This document shows, piece after piece, positions 44,703 through 53,498 of a stretch of DNA of 64,000 nt (position 1 is the first letter of the stretch; each line of letters opens with the position of its first letter). The position numbers and the translations under genes are program-made. The notes beneath the pieces are model-generated. The model worked only from the letters and a program-made list of their open reading frames with translations, was not told the origin of the DNA and searched no databases. Source of the DNA: Microbulbifer variabilis ATCC 700307 (lineage in GTDB: Bacteria > Pseudomonadota > Gammaproteobacteria > Pseudomonadales > Cellvibrionaceae); the NCBI RefSeq assembly GCF_000380565.1, contig NZ_AQYJ01000018.1:1-64000 (forward strand), written 5' to 3'.

Positions 44703-47348
44703 TTGGCAAAAAACACAGTAAAATCAAAGACATCCGAACATACCCCCATGATGCAGCAATACATGCGCATCAAAGCCCAGCACCCCCAGGAGCTGGTGTT
44801 CTACCGTATGGGGGACTTTTACGAGCTGTTCTTTGATGATGCCAAGAAGGCTGCAGAACTGTTAGATGTCACCCTTACAGCACGAGGCAAATCAGGCGGT
44901 GAGCCAATCCCCATGGCAGGCATTCCTTACCATGCCGCAGAAGGATATTTAGCGCGTTTGATCAAGGCTGGTGTATCTGTAGCGATTTGTGAGCAGATTG
45001 GCGATCCAGCCACCAGCAAGGGACCCGTTGAGCGGCAAGTAGTAAGGATTGTCACCCCTGGTACCGTCACTGATGAAGCTCTCCTCAATGACCGTCGCGA
45101 TAACCTGTTGGCTGCCATCTCTCACTTAGGTGATGGTTTTGGCCTGGCACTATTAGACTTGGCCACTGGCCGCTTTGTGGTGCAAGAGACCGATACCCTT
45201 GAGGCTCTTGCTGAACAGGTTCAACGGCATAATCCCGCAGAACTTCTAGCTCCAGAAGATCTCACTTTGCCGGCGGAGATTGAGCGCCGCACCGGTTTGC
45301 GCCGCCGCGCCCCCTGGGAATTCGAATTGGAAACTGCCCTGCGCCTGCTGAATCAGCAATTTGGCACCATGAATCTGGAAGCCTTCGGCTGCAGCCATAT
45401 GCACGGTGCGGTAGTCGCCGCTGGTTGCCTACTGCAATATGCGCGGGATACCCAGCGTACCGAACTTCCCCATATTCGCGGCCTGCTCACCGAAAGCGGC
45501 GATGAAACAGTTGCCTTGGACGGTGCCAGCCGCCGCAACCTGGAAATCGACCTAAACCTCAACGGCGGCGATGACAATACCCTGCTGTCAGTTTTTGATA
45601 GCTGCAAAACCGCAATGGGTAGCCGTTTACTACGCCGTTGGTTAAATAACCCTCTGCGCCAGCTCACTACACTGCGCAACCGCCAGGATGCTATTGCGGC
45701 CCTGATTGCTGATTATGGTTTTGAACCACTGCGTGATGCCCTGAAACCTGTTGGGGACATGGAGCGTATCCTGGGCCGCTTGGCATTGCGCTCTGCACGC
45801 CCCCGCGACTTGGCACGCCTTGGCCAATCCCTGGCACAGTTCCCCGAAATTCAGGGGCAATTAGAAGATTCAGATGCCACGCTGCTCAGAGAGTTATGCA
45901 GCCAGGTCGGTGAATGGCCAGAGACCGTGGCGCTTCTGCAAAAGGCCATTATCGAAAACCCGCCTGTCGTAATACGCGATGGCGGGGTTATCGCCACCGG
46001 CTATGACGAAGATTTAGATGAGCTGCGGGCTATCAGCGAGAACGCCGGGGATTATCTGGTTCAGCTGGAGCAGCGAGAGAAAGAGCGCACAGGCATCCCA
46101 ACCTTAAAAGTGGGTTACAACCGGGTGCATGGCTACTTTATCGAGATCAGCCGGGGCCAGAGTGACAAAGCGCCAGCCGAATATATCCGCCGCCAGACCC
46201 TGAAAAATGCCGAGCGCTTTATTACTCCGGAATTAAAGGAGTTCGAGGACAAGGCACTCTCCGCCAAGAGCCGCGCATTGGCTCGGGAGAAAGCACTTTA
46301 TGAGGAACTGATCAATCAGCTAAATGAGTCCCTGGCAGAGCTGCAAGCCGCTGCGGCCGGTATTTCTGAACTGGATGTATTGGCCTGTTTGGCCGAGCGA
46401 GCGGACGACTTGCGCCTCTGCCGCCCCGAACTGGGTACCGAGCCGGGTCTGCATATTACCGGCGGGCGCCACCCGGTAGTCGAGCAAGTTTTAGACGAAC
46501 CCTTCGTAGCCAACGATATCGAGCTTCGCGACGACCGACGCATGCTGGTCATTACCGGTCCAAACATGGGTGGTAAATCTACCTATATGCGCCAAACTGC
46601 GCTGATTGCATTGCTGGCCCACTGCGGCAGCTATGTTCCCGCAGACAGCGCCCAGATCGGTCTACTGGATCGTATCTTCACCCGTATCGGCAGCGCCGAT
46701 GACCTGGCCGGTGGCCGCTCTACCTTTATGGTAGAGATGACCGAGACAGCTAATATCCTGCGTAATGCCAGCGAGCACAGCCTGGTGCTGATGGATGAGA
46801 TTGGCCGCGGCACCAGTACTTACGACGGCCTCTCCCTGGCCTGGGCCTGTGCTCACTATCTGGCAGGGGAAGTACGCGCCTTTACCCTTTTTGCCACTCA
46901 CTACTTCGAACTGACCGATCTACCCAGCCAATGTGCAGAAGCAGCCAATATCCATTTGGATGCCACTGAGCACGGTGAAGGTATCGTCTTCCTGCACCGC
47001 ATTCAGGAAGGGCCCGCATCTAAAAGTTATGGATTGCAGGTCGCCAAGCTGGCGGGTATTCCTGCAGATGTGCTTACCGAAGCCCGCGCCCGCCTGGCAG
47101 CATTGGAGGCCGGCGTCCAATCAGTAGATGTTCCGGCTCCTCGCTCCAAACCCGCGCCGGCCCCCAGGCAGGAACCGGAATCAGCGGTAGCTCCAGCGGC
47201 TACGGCACCCGGCTCTCCCCAGCAGGTTGACCTGTTCGGCAGCCCCAGCCACCCGGCGGTAGATGCCCTGGAAGAACTGGACCCGGACGATATGACGCCA
47301 CGTCAGGCACTGGAAGCACTCTACTCTTTGCGCAAGCTATTGAAGTGA
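44703..47348 (+). CDS. mutS: DNA mismatch repair protein MutS
   Basis: Recognises mismatches and starts methyl-directed repair with MutL. The 881-residue protein has the mismatch-wedge motif in [11 protein letters not shown], the connector and core domains, Walker [26 protein letters not shown] (Walker B region) and a C-terminal part with [20 protein letters not shown]. The start is TTG 44703; the next in-frame ATG (near 44748) would cut into the conserved HTPMMQQY. No clear ribosome-binding site or promoter is visible because the sequence upstream is the integrase remnant. Confidence 0.95.
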   Translation: MAKNTVKSKTSEHTPMMQQYMRIKAQHPQELVFYRMGDFYELFFDDAKKAAELLDVTLTARGKSGGEPIPMAGIPYHAAEGYLARLIKAGVSVAICEQIGDPATSKGPVERQVVRIVTPGTVTDEALLNDRRDNLLAAISHLGDGFGLALLDLATGRFVVQETDTLEALAEQVQRHNPAELLAPEDLTLPAEIERRTGLRRRAPWEFELETALRLLNQQFGTMNLEAFGCSHMHGAVVAAGCLLQYARDTQRTELPHIRGLLTESGDETVALDGASRRNLEIDLNLNGGDDNTLLSVFDSCKTAMGSRLLRRWLNNPLRQLTTLRNRQDAIAALIADYGFEPLRDALKPVGDMERILGRLALRSARPRDLARLGQSLAQFPEIQGQLEDSDATLLRELCSQVGEWPETVALLQKAIIENPPVVIRDGGVIATGYDEDLDELRAISENAGDYLVQLEQREKERTGIPTLKVGYNRVHGYFIEISRGQSDKAPAEYIRRQTLKNAERFITPELKEFEDKALSAKSRALAREKALYEELINQLNESLAELQAAAAGISELDVLACLAERADDLRLCRPELGTEPGLHITGGRHPVVEQVLDEPFVANDIELRDDRRMLVITGPNMGGKSTYMRQTALIALLAHCGSYVPADSAQIGLLDRIFTRIGSADDLAGGRSTFMVEMTETANILRNASEHSLVLMDEIGRGTSTYDGLSLAWACAHYLAGEVRAFTLFATHYFELTDLPSQCAEAANIHLDATEHGEGIVFLHRIQEGPASKSYGLQVAKLAGIPADVLTEARARLAALEAGVQSVDVPAPRSKPAPAPRQEPESAVAPAATAPGSPQQVDLFGSPSHPAVDALEELDPDDMTPRQALEALYSLRKLLK

Positions 47349-47487
47349 AGACTTGGGCGACAGCTGTCGTCCAACGCAACTTGTTATAAACAGTGAACTA
47401 AATCGACTGAAAAGCCACTACAATTCGCGCCAGTAATTGATAAAATCCGCTGCACGAAGAATTCAGTGGCACTATCGAGGGACAAAC

Positions 47488-47811
47488 ATGACATTCGTAA
47501 TTGGGGAAAACTGCATTAAGTGCAAATACACTGACTGTGTAGAGGTTTGCCCGGTAGACTGTTTTTACGAAGGCCCCAACTTCCTGGTTATTCACCCCGA
47601 CGAGTGTATTGACTGCGCCCTGTGTGAACCGGAGTGTCCCGCCAATGCGATTTTCTCGGAGGATGAAGTTCCTGATGACCAGCAGGAATATATTGAGCTG
47701 AACGCTGAGCTCGCTGAAGTCTGGCCCAATATCACTGAGAAAAAAGACCCATTACCAGATGCCGAGGAATGGGATGGTAAGAAGGGTAAGCTCGAGCTTC
47801 TCGAGCGATAA
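47488..47811 (+). CDS. fdxA: Seven-iron ferredoxin FdxA
   Basis: A 107-residue ferredoxin carrying one 3Fe-4S and one 4Fe-4S cluster. Cysteines lie in [17 protein letters not shown] and [12 protein letters not shown], the arrangement of Azotobacter/Pseudomonas FdI. The acidic C-terminal extension ([18 protein letters not shown]) is typical. It follows mutS, as in pseudomonads. CGAGGGA precedes the ATG. Confidence 0.94.
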   Translation: MTFVIGENCIKCKYTDCVEVCPVDCFYEGPNFLVIHPDECIDCALCEPECPANAIFSEDEVPDDQQEYIELNAELAEVWPNITEKKDPLPDAEEWDGKKGKLELLER

Positions 47812-47820
47812 CAGCCTACA

Positions 47821-47847
47821 AAAAAGCCGTCACTGACGGCTTTTTTC
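47821..47847 (+). terminator. Intrinsic terminator of fdxA
   Basis: Stem AAAAAAGCCGTCA/TGACGGCTTTTTT with a 1-2 nt loop and a T-run, 9 bp after the fdxA stop. Confidence 0.9.
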
Positions 47848-47879
47848 ATTTTTGAGCTTTAATAAAGCAGGATAGCTAA

Positions 47880-48548
47880 ATGAGAATAATAATAACTGCG
47901 ATTTCAATTATTTTTTTAAGCTTTTCTCCAGCCACTTTGGCTAATACTGGGAAGGAAAAACAGATTGCCCTGGCCTTTGGCGAGGGCCCCGTACCCGGGG
48001 TAACAGAGTCCCTATTACAGCAACTCGATGCACTCCAAATCAAAGCCACCTTTTTTCCCGTCGGCATGCAAATGGAACAGTTTCCCGAACAAACTCGCGC
48101 CATTATTAATGCCGGTCACCAGCTGGGAAATCACGGTTACTCCCACATCAACCTGGCTGAACTACCCCTAAGCAGTGCTAAGGAGGAAATCAAAAAAACC
48201 TGTAAATTACTCCAAAGCCATGGTTACCAGGAACGCCCAATGATTATGCCGCCATTTGGCAATATATCCGTTGAGCTCAGTGATTTACTGGAAGAACAGG
48301 AGTTCCAGCTGGCTGAATGGGATCTTGAGCCCCGCCTTCATGTCGACATGAGTGAACCTGAGTCAATTGCCGACTATGTGGCAGAAAACGCTACCGATGG
48401 CAGTGTGGTGATGTTGCATCCCATGTATGAACACAGTGAGCAGATTATTGAGGCCCTCCCGCTGATCAGCACTCAACTCCACCAGCAAGGATTTCGTTTT
48501 GTTACTCTCGCCCAAATAGCAGAGAGCGAGAAAATCGAAAACTTGTAA
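47880..48548 (+). CDS. Polysaccharide deacetylase (NodB)-like exported protein with altered metal motif
   Basis: A 222-residue protein with a signal peptide (IIITAISIIFLSFSPATLA), so periplasmic. It has the NodB fold: ATFFPVGMQMEQFPEQTRAI, GHQLGNHGYSHINLAELP (the His-x3-His metal site) and RFVTLAQIAE at the end. The first motif, normally TFDDGP, reads AFGEGP, so the catalytic-base and metal-binding aspartates are lost. It may bind carbohydrate or peptidoglycan without deacetylating it, or use other residues. It sits between fdxA and the DUF1328 gene. Confidence 0.8.
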   Translation: MRIIITAISIIFLSFSPATLANTGKEKQIALAFGEGPVPGVTESLLQQLDALQIKATFFPVGMQMEQFPEQTRAIINAGHQLGNHGYSHINLAELPLSSAKEEIKKTCKLLQSHGYQERPMIMPPFGNISVELSDLLEEQEFQLAEWDLEPRLHVDMSEPESIADYVAENATDGSVVMLHPMYEHSEQIIEALPLISTQLHQQGFRFVTLAQIAESEKIENL

Positions 48549-48639
48549 GAGACAGCAGACGACATTATCAATAAGGCCAATGGGAGCCGGGTATTGAACT
48601 CTGCGGCCCACTCCCGTACTCACATTGGGAGCTATCGCC

Positions 48640-48807
48640 ATGTTGCGCTGGGCCATACTCTTTCTGGTAATTGCCTTGATCGCCGCCTTCTTTGGCTTCA
48701 GTGGTATTGCCACCACGGCGACGGAAATCGCTAAAATTCTCTTCTTTATCTTTATTGTGCTGTTCGTACTGGCACTGATATTCGGTAAATCCAGGCCGCC
48801 CAAATAG
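48640..48807 (+). CDS. DUF1328 small membrane protein (YtjA-like)
   Basis: A 55-residue protein starting [20 protein letters not shown], with two predicted membrane helices separated by [12 protein letters not shown] and a short basic tail. This is the full DUF1328 domain. The family is widespread in proteobacteria and often stress-induced; function unknown. GGGAG precedes the ATG; an ATG five codons upstream is less likely. Confidence 0.88.
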   Translation: MLRWAILFLVIALIAAFFGFSGIATTATEIAKILFFIFIVLFVLALIFGKSRPPK

Positions 48808-48843
48808 TATTGCCTGACAAGTAGCTCAGGGATTCAGCCAGTC

Positions 48844-48863
48844 ACCCCGGTATGTACCGGGGT
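48844..48863. terminator. Shared hairpin between convergent genes
   Basis: ACCCCGGTA and TACCGGGGT form a perfect 9-bp stem with a 2-nt loop, followed on the plus strand by TACTTTTGG. It lies between the convergent DUF1328 and AhpD-like genes and could serve both. Confidence 0.6.
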
Positions 48864-49405
48864 TACTTTTGGTGTGGTGTGCGAGTCGGGACCAGACTTA
48901 GTACTTCTGCCAGGTGGTTAAAGCCCGAAACCAGTTCCATCACTCCCAATGCTTCAAGCAGCTCATCATCCCTGGCCCCTAGCTTTCGCGCTTCAGCGAT
49001 CAAGTGCCGGCGATGATCATCGGGGGCACTGTTGGCATTGCGGGCCAGATCGAACAGAGCATGTTCTTTTTCTGAAAAATGCACGTTTTTGGGGTCGGTA
49101 CGGATGCGCATAATCTCCGCAGCATCCACTCCCAGCATTTGCAAAGATGTACTGTGATGATAGATGCCATAGTCACAATGATTGTCCGCGGAAACAGCAA
49201 GCCCGATAGCTTCTTTCAGCTGGGCAGACAGGCAACCGTGCAGCATGACCGCCTTAAACTTGTCCCAATTGGCTTTAAGCAACCCCTCGTGGTGTGCATA
49301 AACGCGAAACAGGCTCGGTATGCCGCCCAGCTGATCCTGAATCTCTGCAAAAACCCTGGCCTCCTCGTCACCATCCGGGCTCTCCACCAAAGGGATGCTG
49401 CTCAT
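48863..49405 (-). CDS. Carboxymuconolactone decarboxylase/AhpD-like protein
   Basis: A 180-residue all-helical protein of the peroxidase-related CMD family. The core reads LKEAIGLAVSADNHCDYGIYHHSTSLQMLG. The AhpD-type redox motif is CxxC; here the second cysteine is Gly (CDYG), while the following His pair is kept. A disulfide-based peroxidase mechanism is therefore unlikely in the standard form. The C-terminal LLEALGVMELVSGFNHLAEVL is typical. It is a single gene convergent with the DUF1328 gene. Confidence 0.83.
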   Translation of the reverse strand: MSSIPLVESPDGDEEARVFAEIQDQLGGIPSLFRVYAHHEGLLKANWDKFKAVMLHGCLSAQLKEAIGLAVSADNHCDYGIYHHSTSLQMLGVDAAEIMRIRTDPKNVHFSEKEHALFDLARNANSAPDDHRRHLIAEARKLGARDDELLEALGVMELVSGFNHLAEVLSLVPTRTPHQK

Positions 49406-49487
49406 CGTTCACCTACCTGTTAACCTGGCTGTTATTAACTGGCTCCGGCCCCAGCAGCGACACAATTGACTTCCTGGCGCCCTAAAA

Positions 49488-49507
49488 GACTGTATATAAT
49501 CACAGCA
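49488..49507 (+). promoter_or_regulatory. LexA box overlapping the dinB -10 and start codon
   Basis: ACTGTATATAATCACAGC contains CTG-N10-CAG (49490-49504), a good LexA site. It also contains TATAAT at 49495-49500, a perfect -10, only 6 bp before the dinB ATG at 49507. A TTGACT lies at 49466-49471, with a long spacer to that -10. Transcription would start at or next to the ATG. Confidence 0.75.
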
Positions 49508-50583
49508 TGCGAAAGATTATCCATTGCGACTGTGATTGTTTTTACGCGTCGGTTGAAATGCGAGACGATCCCAACCTGCGTGGGCGACCACTGGCTGTAG
49601 GAGGTAGCAGTGACCGCCGTGGGGTTATTTCCACCTGCAACTACGAAGCGCGCAGCTATGGGGTGCGCTCCGCTATGCCTACCGCCCAGGCCAAGAAACT
49701 CTGCCCTGACTTGATTGTAGTACCCGGTAACATGGCTAAATACCGGGAGGTTAGCGGGCAGATCCGCGAGATATTCCTCGACTACTGCGATGATATTGAA
49801 CCCTTATCCCTTGATGAGGCCTTCCTGGATGTCACGAATAGTGCTCGCTGCCAGGGCAGCGCCACTCTCATTGCTGAAGAAATCCGCCAGAGGGTAAAAG
49901 ACAACCTGGGTATCACCATCTCCGCTGGGGTGGCGCCAAACAAGTTCCTGGCCAAGATTGCCAGTGACTGGCGTAAGCCCGACGGCCTCACAGTTATTAC
50001 CCCCGACGAAGTAGATCAATTTGTTGTGCGCCTGCCGGTTGGCAAAATCCATGGTGTCGGCCGGGTAACCGCTGAAAAAATGCATCGCCAAGGCATTCAT
50101 ACCTGCGCGGATCTGAGACGTTATTCTCAAATCGAGTTAAGTAAACTTTTTGGTAAATTTGGCCGCCGCCTTTATGAACTGAGCCGTGGTATCGACGAGC
50201 GCCCGGTTAGTGGTGACGGTGCACGTAAGAGCGTCAGTGTAGAACGTACCTTCAGTGAAGACCTGTGTGAATTTGAGGAATGGCTGGAGCAATTAAGCGC
50301 ACTTTATATGCGCCTATTGGAACGGGTGGAAAAGCTCGGCGATCGCTACGAAGTTAATGGCGCCACCGTAAAAGTAAAATACGCGGACTTTACCCAGAGT
50401 ACCCATGAGCGCAGTAGCCGCGCGGGAAGAATCTCTGAGTTTCGGCAGCTGCTACAAGAGTGCTGGGAAAAACGGCCGAACCCTATTCGTCTCCTAGGTG
50501 TCGGGCTCAGGCTGACCGACTTACGCGCAGGCAAAGGTCCTGAGCAGCTGCCTCTGCCACTACCAGAATTACTACTTCGATAA
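49507..50583 (+). CDS. dinB: DNA polymerase IV
   Basis: An error-prone Y-family polymerase for translesion synthesis, induced by SOS. The 358-residue protein starts MRKIIHCDCDCFYASVEMRD, with the first catalytic Asp, and has EPLSLDEAFLDVT with the Asp-Glu pair. SAGVAPNKFLAKIASDWRKP, the helix-hairpin-helix GKIHGVGRVTAEKM and a little-finger domain follow. The C-terminal PLPLPELL resembles the beta-clamp binding end of the family. The start is fixed by the match to E. coli DinB, yet there is no room for a ribosome-binding site. Confidence 0.95.
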   Translation: MRKIIHCDCDCFYASVEMRDDPNLRGRPLAVGGSSDRRGVISTCNYEARSYGVRSAMPTAQAKKLCPDLIVVPGNMAKYREVSGQIREIFLDYCDDIEPLSLDEAFLDVTNSARCQGSATLIAEEIRQRVKDNLGITISAGVAPNKFLAKIASDWRKPDGLTVITPDEVDQFVVRLPVGKIHGVGRVTAEKMHRQGIHTCADLRRYSQIELSKLFGKFGRRLYELSRGIDERPVSGDGARKSVSVERTFSEDLCEFEEWLEQLSALYMRLLERVEKLGDRYEVNGATVKVKYADFTQSTHERSSRAGRISEFRQLLQECWEKRPNPIRLLGVGLRLTDLRAGKGPEQLPLPLPELLLR

Positions 50584-50891
50584 TTTTTCCACCAGACATA
50601 ATATTTCTTTTTGCGCCACCTCCCCTTTAAAAAAGGCTTAAAGCGACAATCAACCGCTCGTCAAAAACTGGCGTTGGCCGTTACCCGATGTAAAACCGGG
50701 TAAGAAACGGACATCTATACTTCGCAAGCCCAAAGACTCTTAGCCAACCTCTAAAAAACCAGAGTCCACCGGTGCCTGAGAAAATATGTAAGACGCTTAA
50801 ACATACTACAATTTCCATTATCAACGCCGTATAAACCCAGGCTCCAGAAGCCACCAGAGCTCGGATTATCCGCGTACGGAGGCGCGACAAC
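50584..50891. other. Gap between dinB and the sigma-factor gene
   Basis: About 308 bp with no gene. It should hold the promoter of the sigma-factor gene. GGAGG at 50878-50882 is the only clear signal, positioned for the TTG start at 50892. Confidence 0.5.
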
Positions 50892-51419
50892 TTGTCCCGC
50901 AAAGCATTTCAACACCTGACAGACGAAGCGCTCCTCGATCACTACAAGGAAACGCGTAAAACTGTCGTATTTCACCAACTTTATACGCGCCACAAAGACG
51001 CCTTGTATCGCTATTCAATACAAATGGCGCCAGCCTCTTCCGCAAAAATATTACAAGAGCTCTGGCAAAAAATATTGGAAAACCCGCCACAGTTACATGG
51101 CAGGCTTTTTCGCAACTGGTTATTTATTCAAATCAACAAAGCTCTGCGTGAACAACAAGCATTGAACGAGCACAAGTCTACTGCAGTCGATTACCGAAAA
51201 AGTGCCGTGCTCGTAGCTATCCAGAAACTTCCCTCCTTGCAGCGCAACATTTTGCTTCTCCATATGGAGTGCAAGCTTTCCCTCGCCACTGTCGCAGATA
51301 TTGAGCAGATATCCCTGAAAAAGTGTCGGGAATACTATCATCGGGCAAAGGAGCAAATTGAAACGCTGGTGTACGGAGTACAACCAAAACCCTGGCAAGT
51401 GGAGGTTATAGAAGAGTGA
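50892..51419 (+). CDS. ECF-like RNA polymerase sigma factor
   Basis: A 175-residue protein. Region 2 is seen in LTDEALLDHYKETRKTVVFH with HQLYTRHKDALYRYSI and LQELWQKILENP; region 4 in QKLPSLQRNILLLHMECKLS, then TVADIEQISLKKCREYYHRA. Spacing fits an ECF sigma factor, though the core is diverged. The start is TTG, supported by GGAGG nine bases upstream; no ATG fits better. The next gene starts 13 bp later and probably encodes its regulator. It should direct RNA polymerase to a small regulon; stimulus unknown. Confidence 0.78.
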   Translation: MSRKAFQHLTDEALLDHYKETRKTVVFHQLYTRHKDALYRYSIQMAPASSAKILQELWQKILENPPQLHGRLFRNWLFIQINKALREQQALNEHKSTAVDYRKSAVLVAIQKLPSLQRNILLLHMECKLSLATVADIEQISLKKCREYYHRAKEQIETLVYGVQPKPWQVEVIEE

Positions 51420-51432
51420 TCGAGGTAGAAGC

Positions 51433-51882
51433 ATGAGCAATTGGGAGCACCAATATCGCGAAGAGGTGTCAGCTTTTACCTCCCCGCAGCAACTGGATAC
51501 CCAGGTGTTACAGCAAGCAAAAAGGCTACAGCCGAAAAAAGATATCGGCCGAATACTGTCCAGAGCCTCACTCGGCTGCGCCACCATCGCTGCCATCTTA
51601 ATGTTGGTGCATCCAGCACAGCACCTGGGAGCCCTGACCCCAAGGATGACCCCAGAAAACGAAAGTCCTCAACCCGAATTGGAAATCGCCCGGTGGCAGC
51701 CTCCTCAAATAGAGTCTGAAACACAGGAAGACCCCTGGCAGGCATTGAGAAATCAGGTTACAGCGGGAAACTATATTGCTCTATGCCAAGAGTGGCGATT
51801 ACAACAGAGGACCACAGCAGAACAACCCTTACCTCGTGAGCTGCGCAAATTCGCACAAAAGCGCTGTCGCATCCTGCACTAG
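51433..51882 (+). CDS. Putative membrane anti-sigma factor
   Basis: A 149-residue protein with an N-terminal cytoplasmic part (EHQYREEVSAFTSPQQLDTQ), one predicted membrane helix (ASLGCATIAAILMLVHP, about 45-62) and a C-terminal periplasmic region with one Cys pair (ALCQEWR and KRCRIL). Position right after the sigma gene and topology fit an anti-sigma factor. It has no zinc-binding HxxxCxxC motif, so it is not a ZAS-type anti-sigma. The function is inferred from context. Confidence 0.55.
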   Translation: MSNWEHQYREEVSAFTSPQQLDTQVLQQAKRLQPKKDIGRILSRASLGCATIAAILMLVHPAQHLGALTPRMTPENESPQPELEIARWQPPQIESETQEDPWQALRNQVTAGNYIALCQEWRLQQRTTAEQPLPRELRKFAQKRCRILH

Positions 51883-52007
51883 CGACAGTCAGTTTTGTGT
51901 ATTACCGCAGCTCCTATTTGAAATCCGGGTATCGGTTTACCAATCGACTCTACAGATGGAAGTCGTAATTAAGGCAAACCTTTCAAGTGCAGTTTGGCTT
52001 TACTGAA

Positions 52008-52586
52008 ATGACCTTGATTGACGAAAAACTCCCCACCGAAAAACCAGGCAAAAATCCAGTATTAAAAAATAGCCTAGCCGTGGCTGGTATCTACGGTGCC
52101 GGTGGCCCAAGTGCGGGAGACAACCGAGCACTCAGCGCCCTGATCAATGAAATGGGTGGAAGCATGTTTGGCCCAGGCGAGAAGCGCCGGGCTCGAAAGT
52201 ATCTTGTCCAAGAGGCTAGGCAGAAAAAAAGCCTGATGCTATTTGGCTATAGCCGCGGAGGTACCTCCGCAATTAAGCTTGCCAATATGCTCGGTCGTGT
52301 TGGGGTCACTCTAAATCACTTGGTGGTCTTTGATGCACACAGCATTTTTGATAGTAGGACTTTCCACCTTCTGTATGACAACGTCCTCCAGGCCCACAAT
52401 TTTTTTCAGAGAAATCCGAGAAGCGCTGGACGTTATGGCTGGTGGGGAAGAAATCCTTACTGGGGGAGCCCGTTGATATCAAATTTTATTCAAGTACAGC
52501 AGGTCAACTTTACCGGTGCCTACTATAAGAAAGGGATTCCCGTTTCCCACTTGAATATTGTGCGCCAATCCCTGGCATCTCTATAA
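52008..52586 (+). CDS. Alpha/beta-hydrolase-like protein with GYSRGG elbow
   Basis: About 192 residues from MTLIDEKLPTEKPGKN; a GTG seven codons upstream is an alternative. It has VAGIYGAGGPSAGDNRALSA, a central strand LMLFGYSRGGTSAIKLANML with the Ser nucleophile elbow, and HLVVFDAHSIFDSRTFHLL with a likely catalytic Asp. HLNIVRQSLASL near the end could hold the catalytic His. The GYSRGG form is typical of phospholipase-like proteins, including type VI effectors, but no VgrG or PAAR gene is nearby. No signal peptide. It is followed 3 bp later by the next gene. Confidence 0.6.
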   Translation: MTLIDEKLPTEKPGKNPVLKNSLAVAGIYGAGGPSAGDNRALSALINEMGGSMFGPGEKRRARKYLVQEARQKKSLMLFGYSRGGTSAIKLANMLGRVGVTLNHLVVFDAHSIFDSRTFHLLYDNVLQAHNFFQRNPRSAGRYGWWGRNPYWGSPLISNFIQVQQVNFTGAYYKKGIPVSHLNIVRQSLASL

Positions 52587-52589
52587 ATA

Positions 52590-52919
52590 ATGACTGCTGT
52601 CAATAAAGTATTGGAAGGCAGGGTCCTAACAGAGCGGACACGCTCACCCAAAGCAGGGCTGGATCTATATCTACTTCGTTTGAATGAACCGGTAATGTCG
52701 ATGCAAAGTTGGGATCGCATTGCAACTGCCCGGAGTGATCGAAATGGCCGTTTTTCTTTTAATATCAGTGAAGCCGGCCCTTATGAGCTGCGCTGGAAAC
52801 ACGAAGCTGACGCGGTAGAACATGAGCTTCATATAGGTGATTTTGATACAAAAAAACAAATAGAAGTTATTTATTCCAACAAAGAAAGAAAGGTCTTCCC
52901 CTGGGCTAAAGACCTTTAA
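52590..52919 (+). CDS. Small beta-sandwich protein (carboxypeptidase-regulatory-like)
   Basis: A 109-residue protein with VLEGRVLTERTRSPKAGLDL, ATARSDRNGRFSFNISEAGP and YELRWKHEADAVEHELHIGD, the strand pattern of carboxypeptidase-regulatory-like domains. It lacks a signal peptide. The gene is tightly linked to the hydrolase-like gene (3 bp), which suggests a two-protein unit. Whether it carries, delivers or blocks that protein is unknown. Confidence 0.6.
   Translation: MTAVNKVLEGRVLTERTRSPKAGLDLYLLRLNEPVMSMQSWDRIATARSDRNGRFSFNISEAGPYELRWKHEADAVEHELHIGDFDTKKQIEVIYSNKERKVFPWAKDL
52888..52918 (+). terminator. Hairpin at the end of the hydrolase/beta-sandwich pair
   Basis: AAAGGTCTT and AAGACCTTT form a perfect 9-bp stem with a 10-nt loop that covers the last codons and the stop. 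T-run is weak (TTTAATAAAG), so termination would be partial. Confidence 0.45.
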
Positions 52920-52942
52920 TAAAGCTGAGCCCCTACCATTTG

Positions 52943-53404
52943 TTATTTGGTCAGCTGTAGAAACAAACACTCCGCCACGAATGCCGGCCTGACCTCTCCT
53001 TCGATATCCATAGTTGCCTGTAACCTGATCAAAAACTGGCCCTGCTTTTTCTCATTGATATCACAGATTTTTGCCCTTACAGCGACTCGGCTACCGACTT
53101 TAACTGGCCGAATAAATCGAACCTTTTCCAGTCCATAGTTTACTACCATATGCATTCCCTCAATCTGAATATCGAGCTTCTCTATAAAATGCGATAGCAG
53201 TGACAGAGTAAGGAATCCATGAGCGATAGTCCCCCCAAATGGTGTCTGCATTGCAGCTTCAGGGTCAACATGAATAAATTGCCGATCCAGAGTACATTCA
53301 GCAAAATTATTAACGCGCTGCTGATCTATCTCCAACCAGTGAGTGGGTTCAATTTCCAGTCCGATAAACTCACCAATTCTCTCTGGCGGAATTAGGGTAG
53401 GCAT
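52943..53404 (-). CDS. MaoC-like (R)-specific enoyl-CoA hydratase
   Basis: A 153-residue hot-dog-fold hydratase. The catalytic motif appears in NNFAECTLDRQFIHVDPEAA with AQxTxDxQxxH-like spacing, followed by PFGGTIAHGFLTLSLLSHF. Such enzymes hydrate trans-2-enoyl-CoA to (R)-3-hydroxyacyl-CoA. AAGGAACC precedes the chosen ATG at 53404; an open extension of 39 codons upstream overlaps the SDR gene and looks spurious. It is the last gene of the acyl-CoA operon. Confidence 0.87.
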   Translation of the reverse strand: MPTLIPPERIGEFIGLEIEPTHWLEIDQQRVNNFAECTLDRQFIHVDPEAAMQTPFGGTIAHGFLTLSLLSHFIEKLDIQIEGMHMVVNYGLEKVRFIRPVKVGSRVAVRAKICDINEKKQGQFLIRLQATMDIEGEVRPAFVAECLFLQLTK

Positions 53405-53498
53405 AGAAGGTTCCTTCTTCTGTGTTTTAGCGGGATTAACAAATCGGGGCAGCTGCAATGAGATTGCGGCTGCCCTCGATATTACTAGCACAAAGGAG

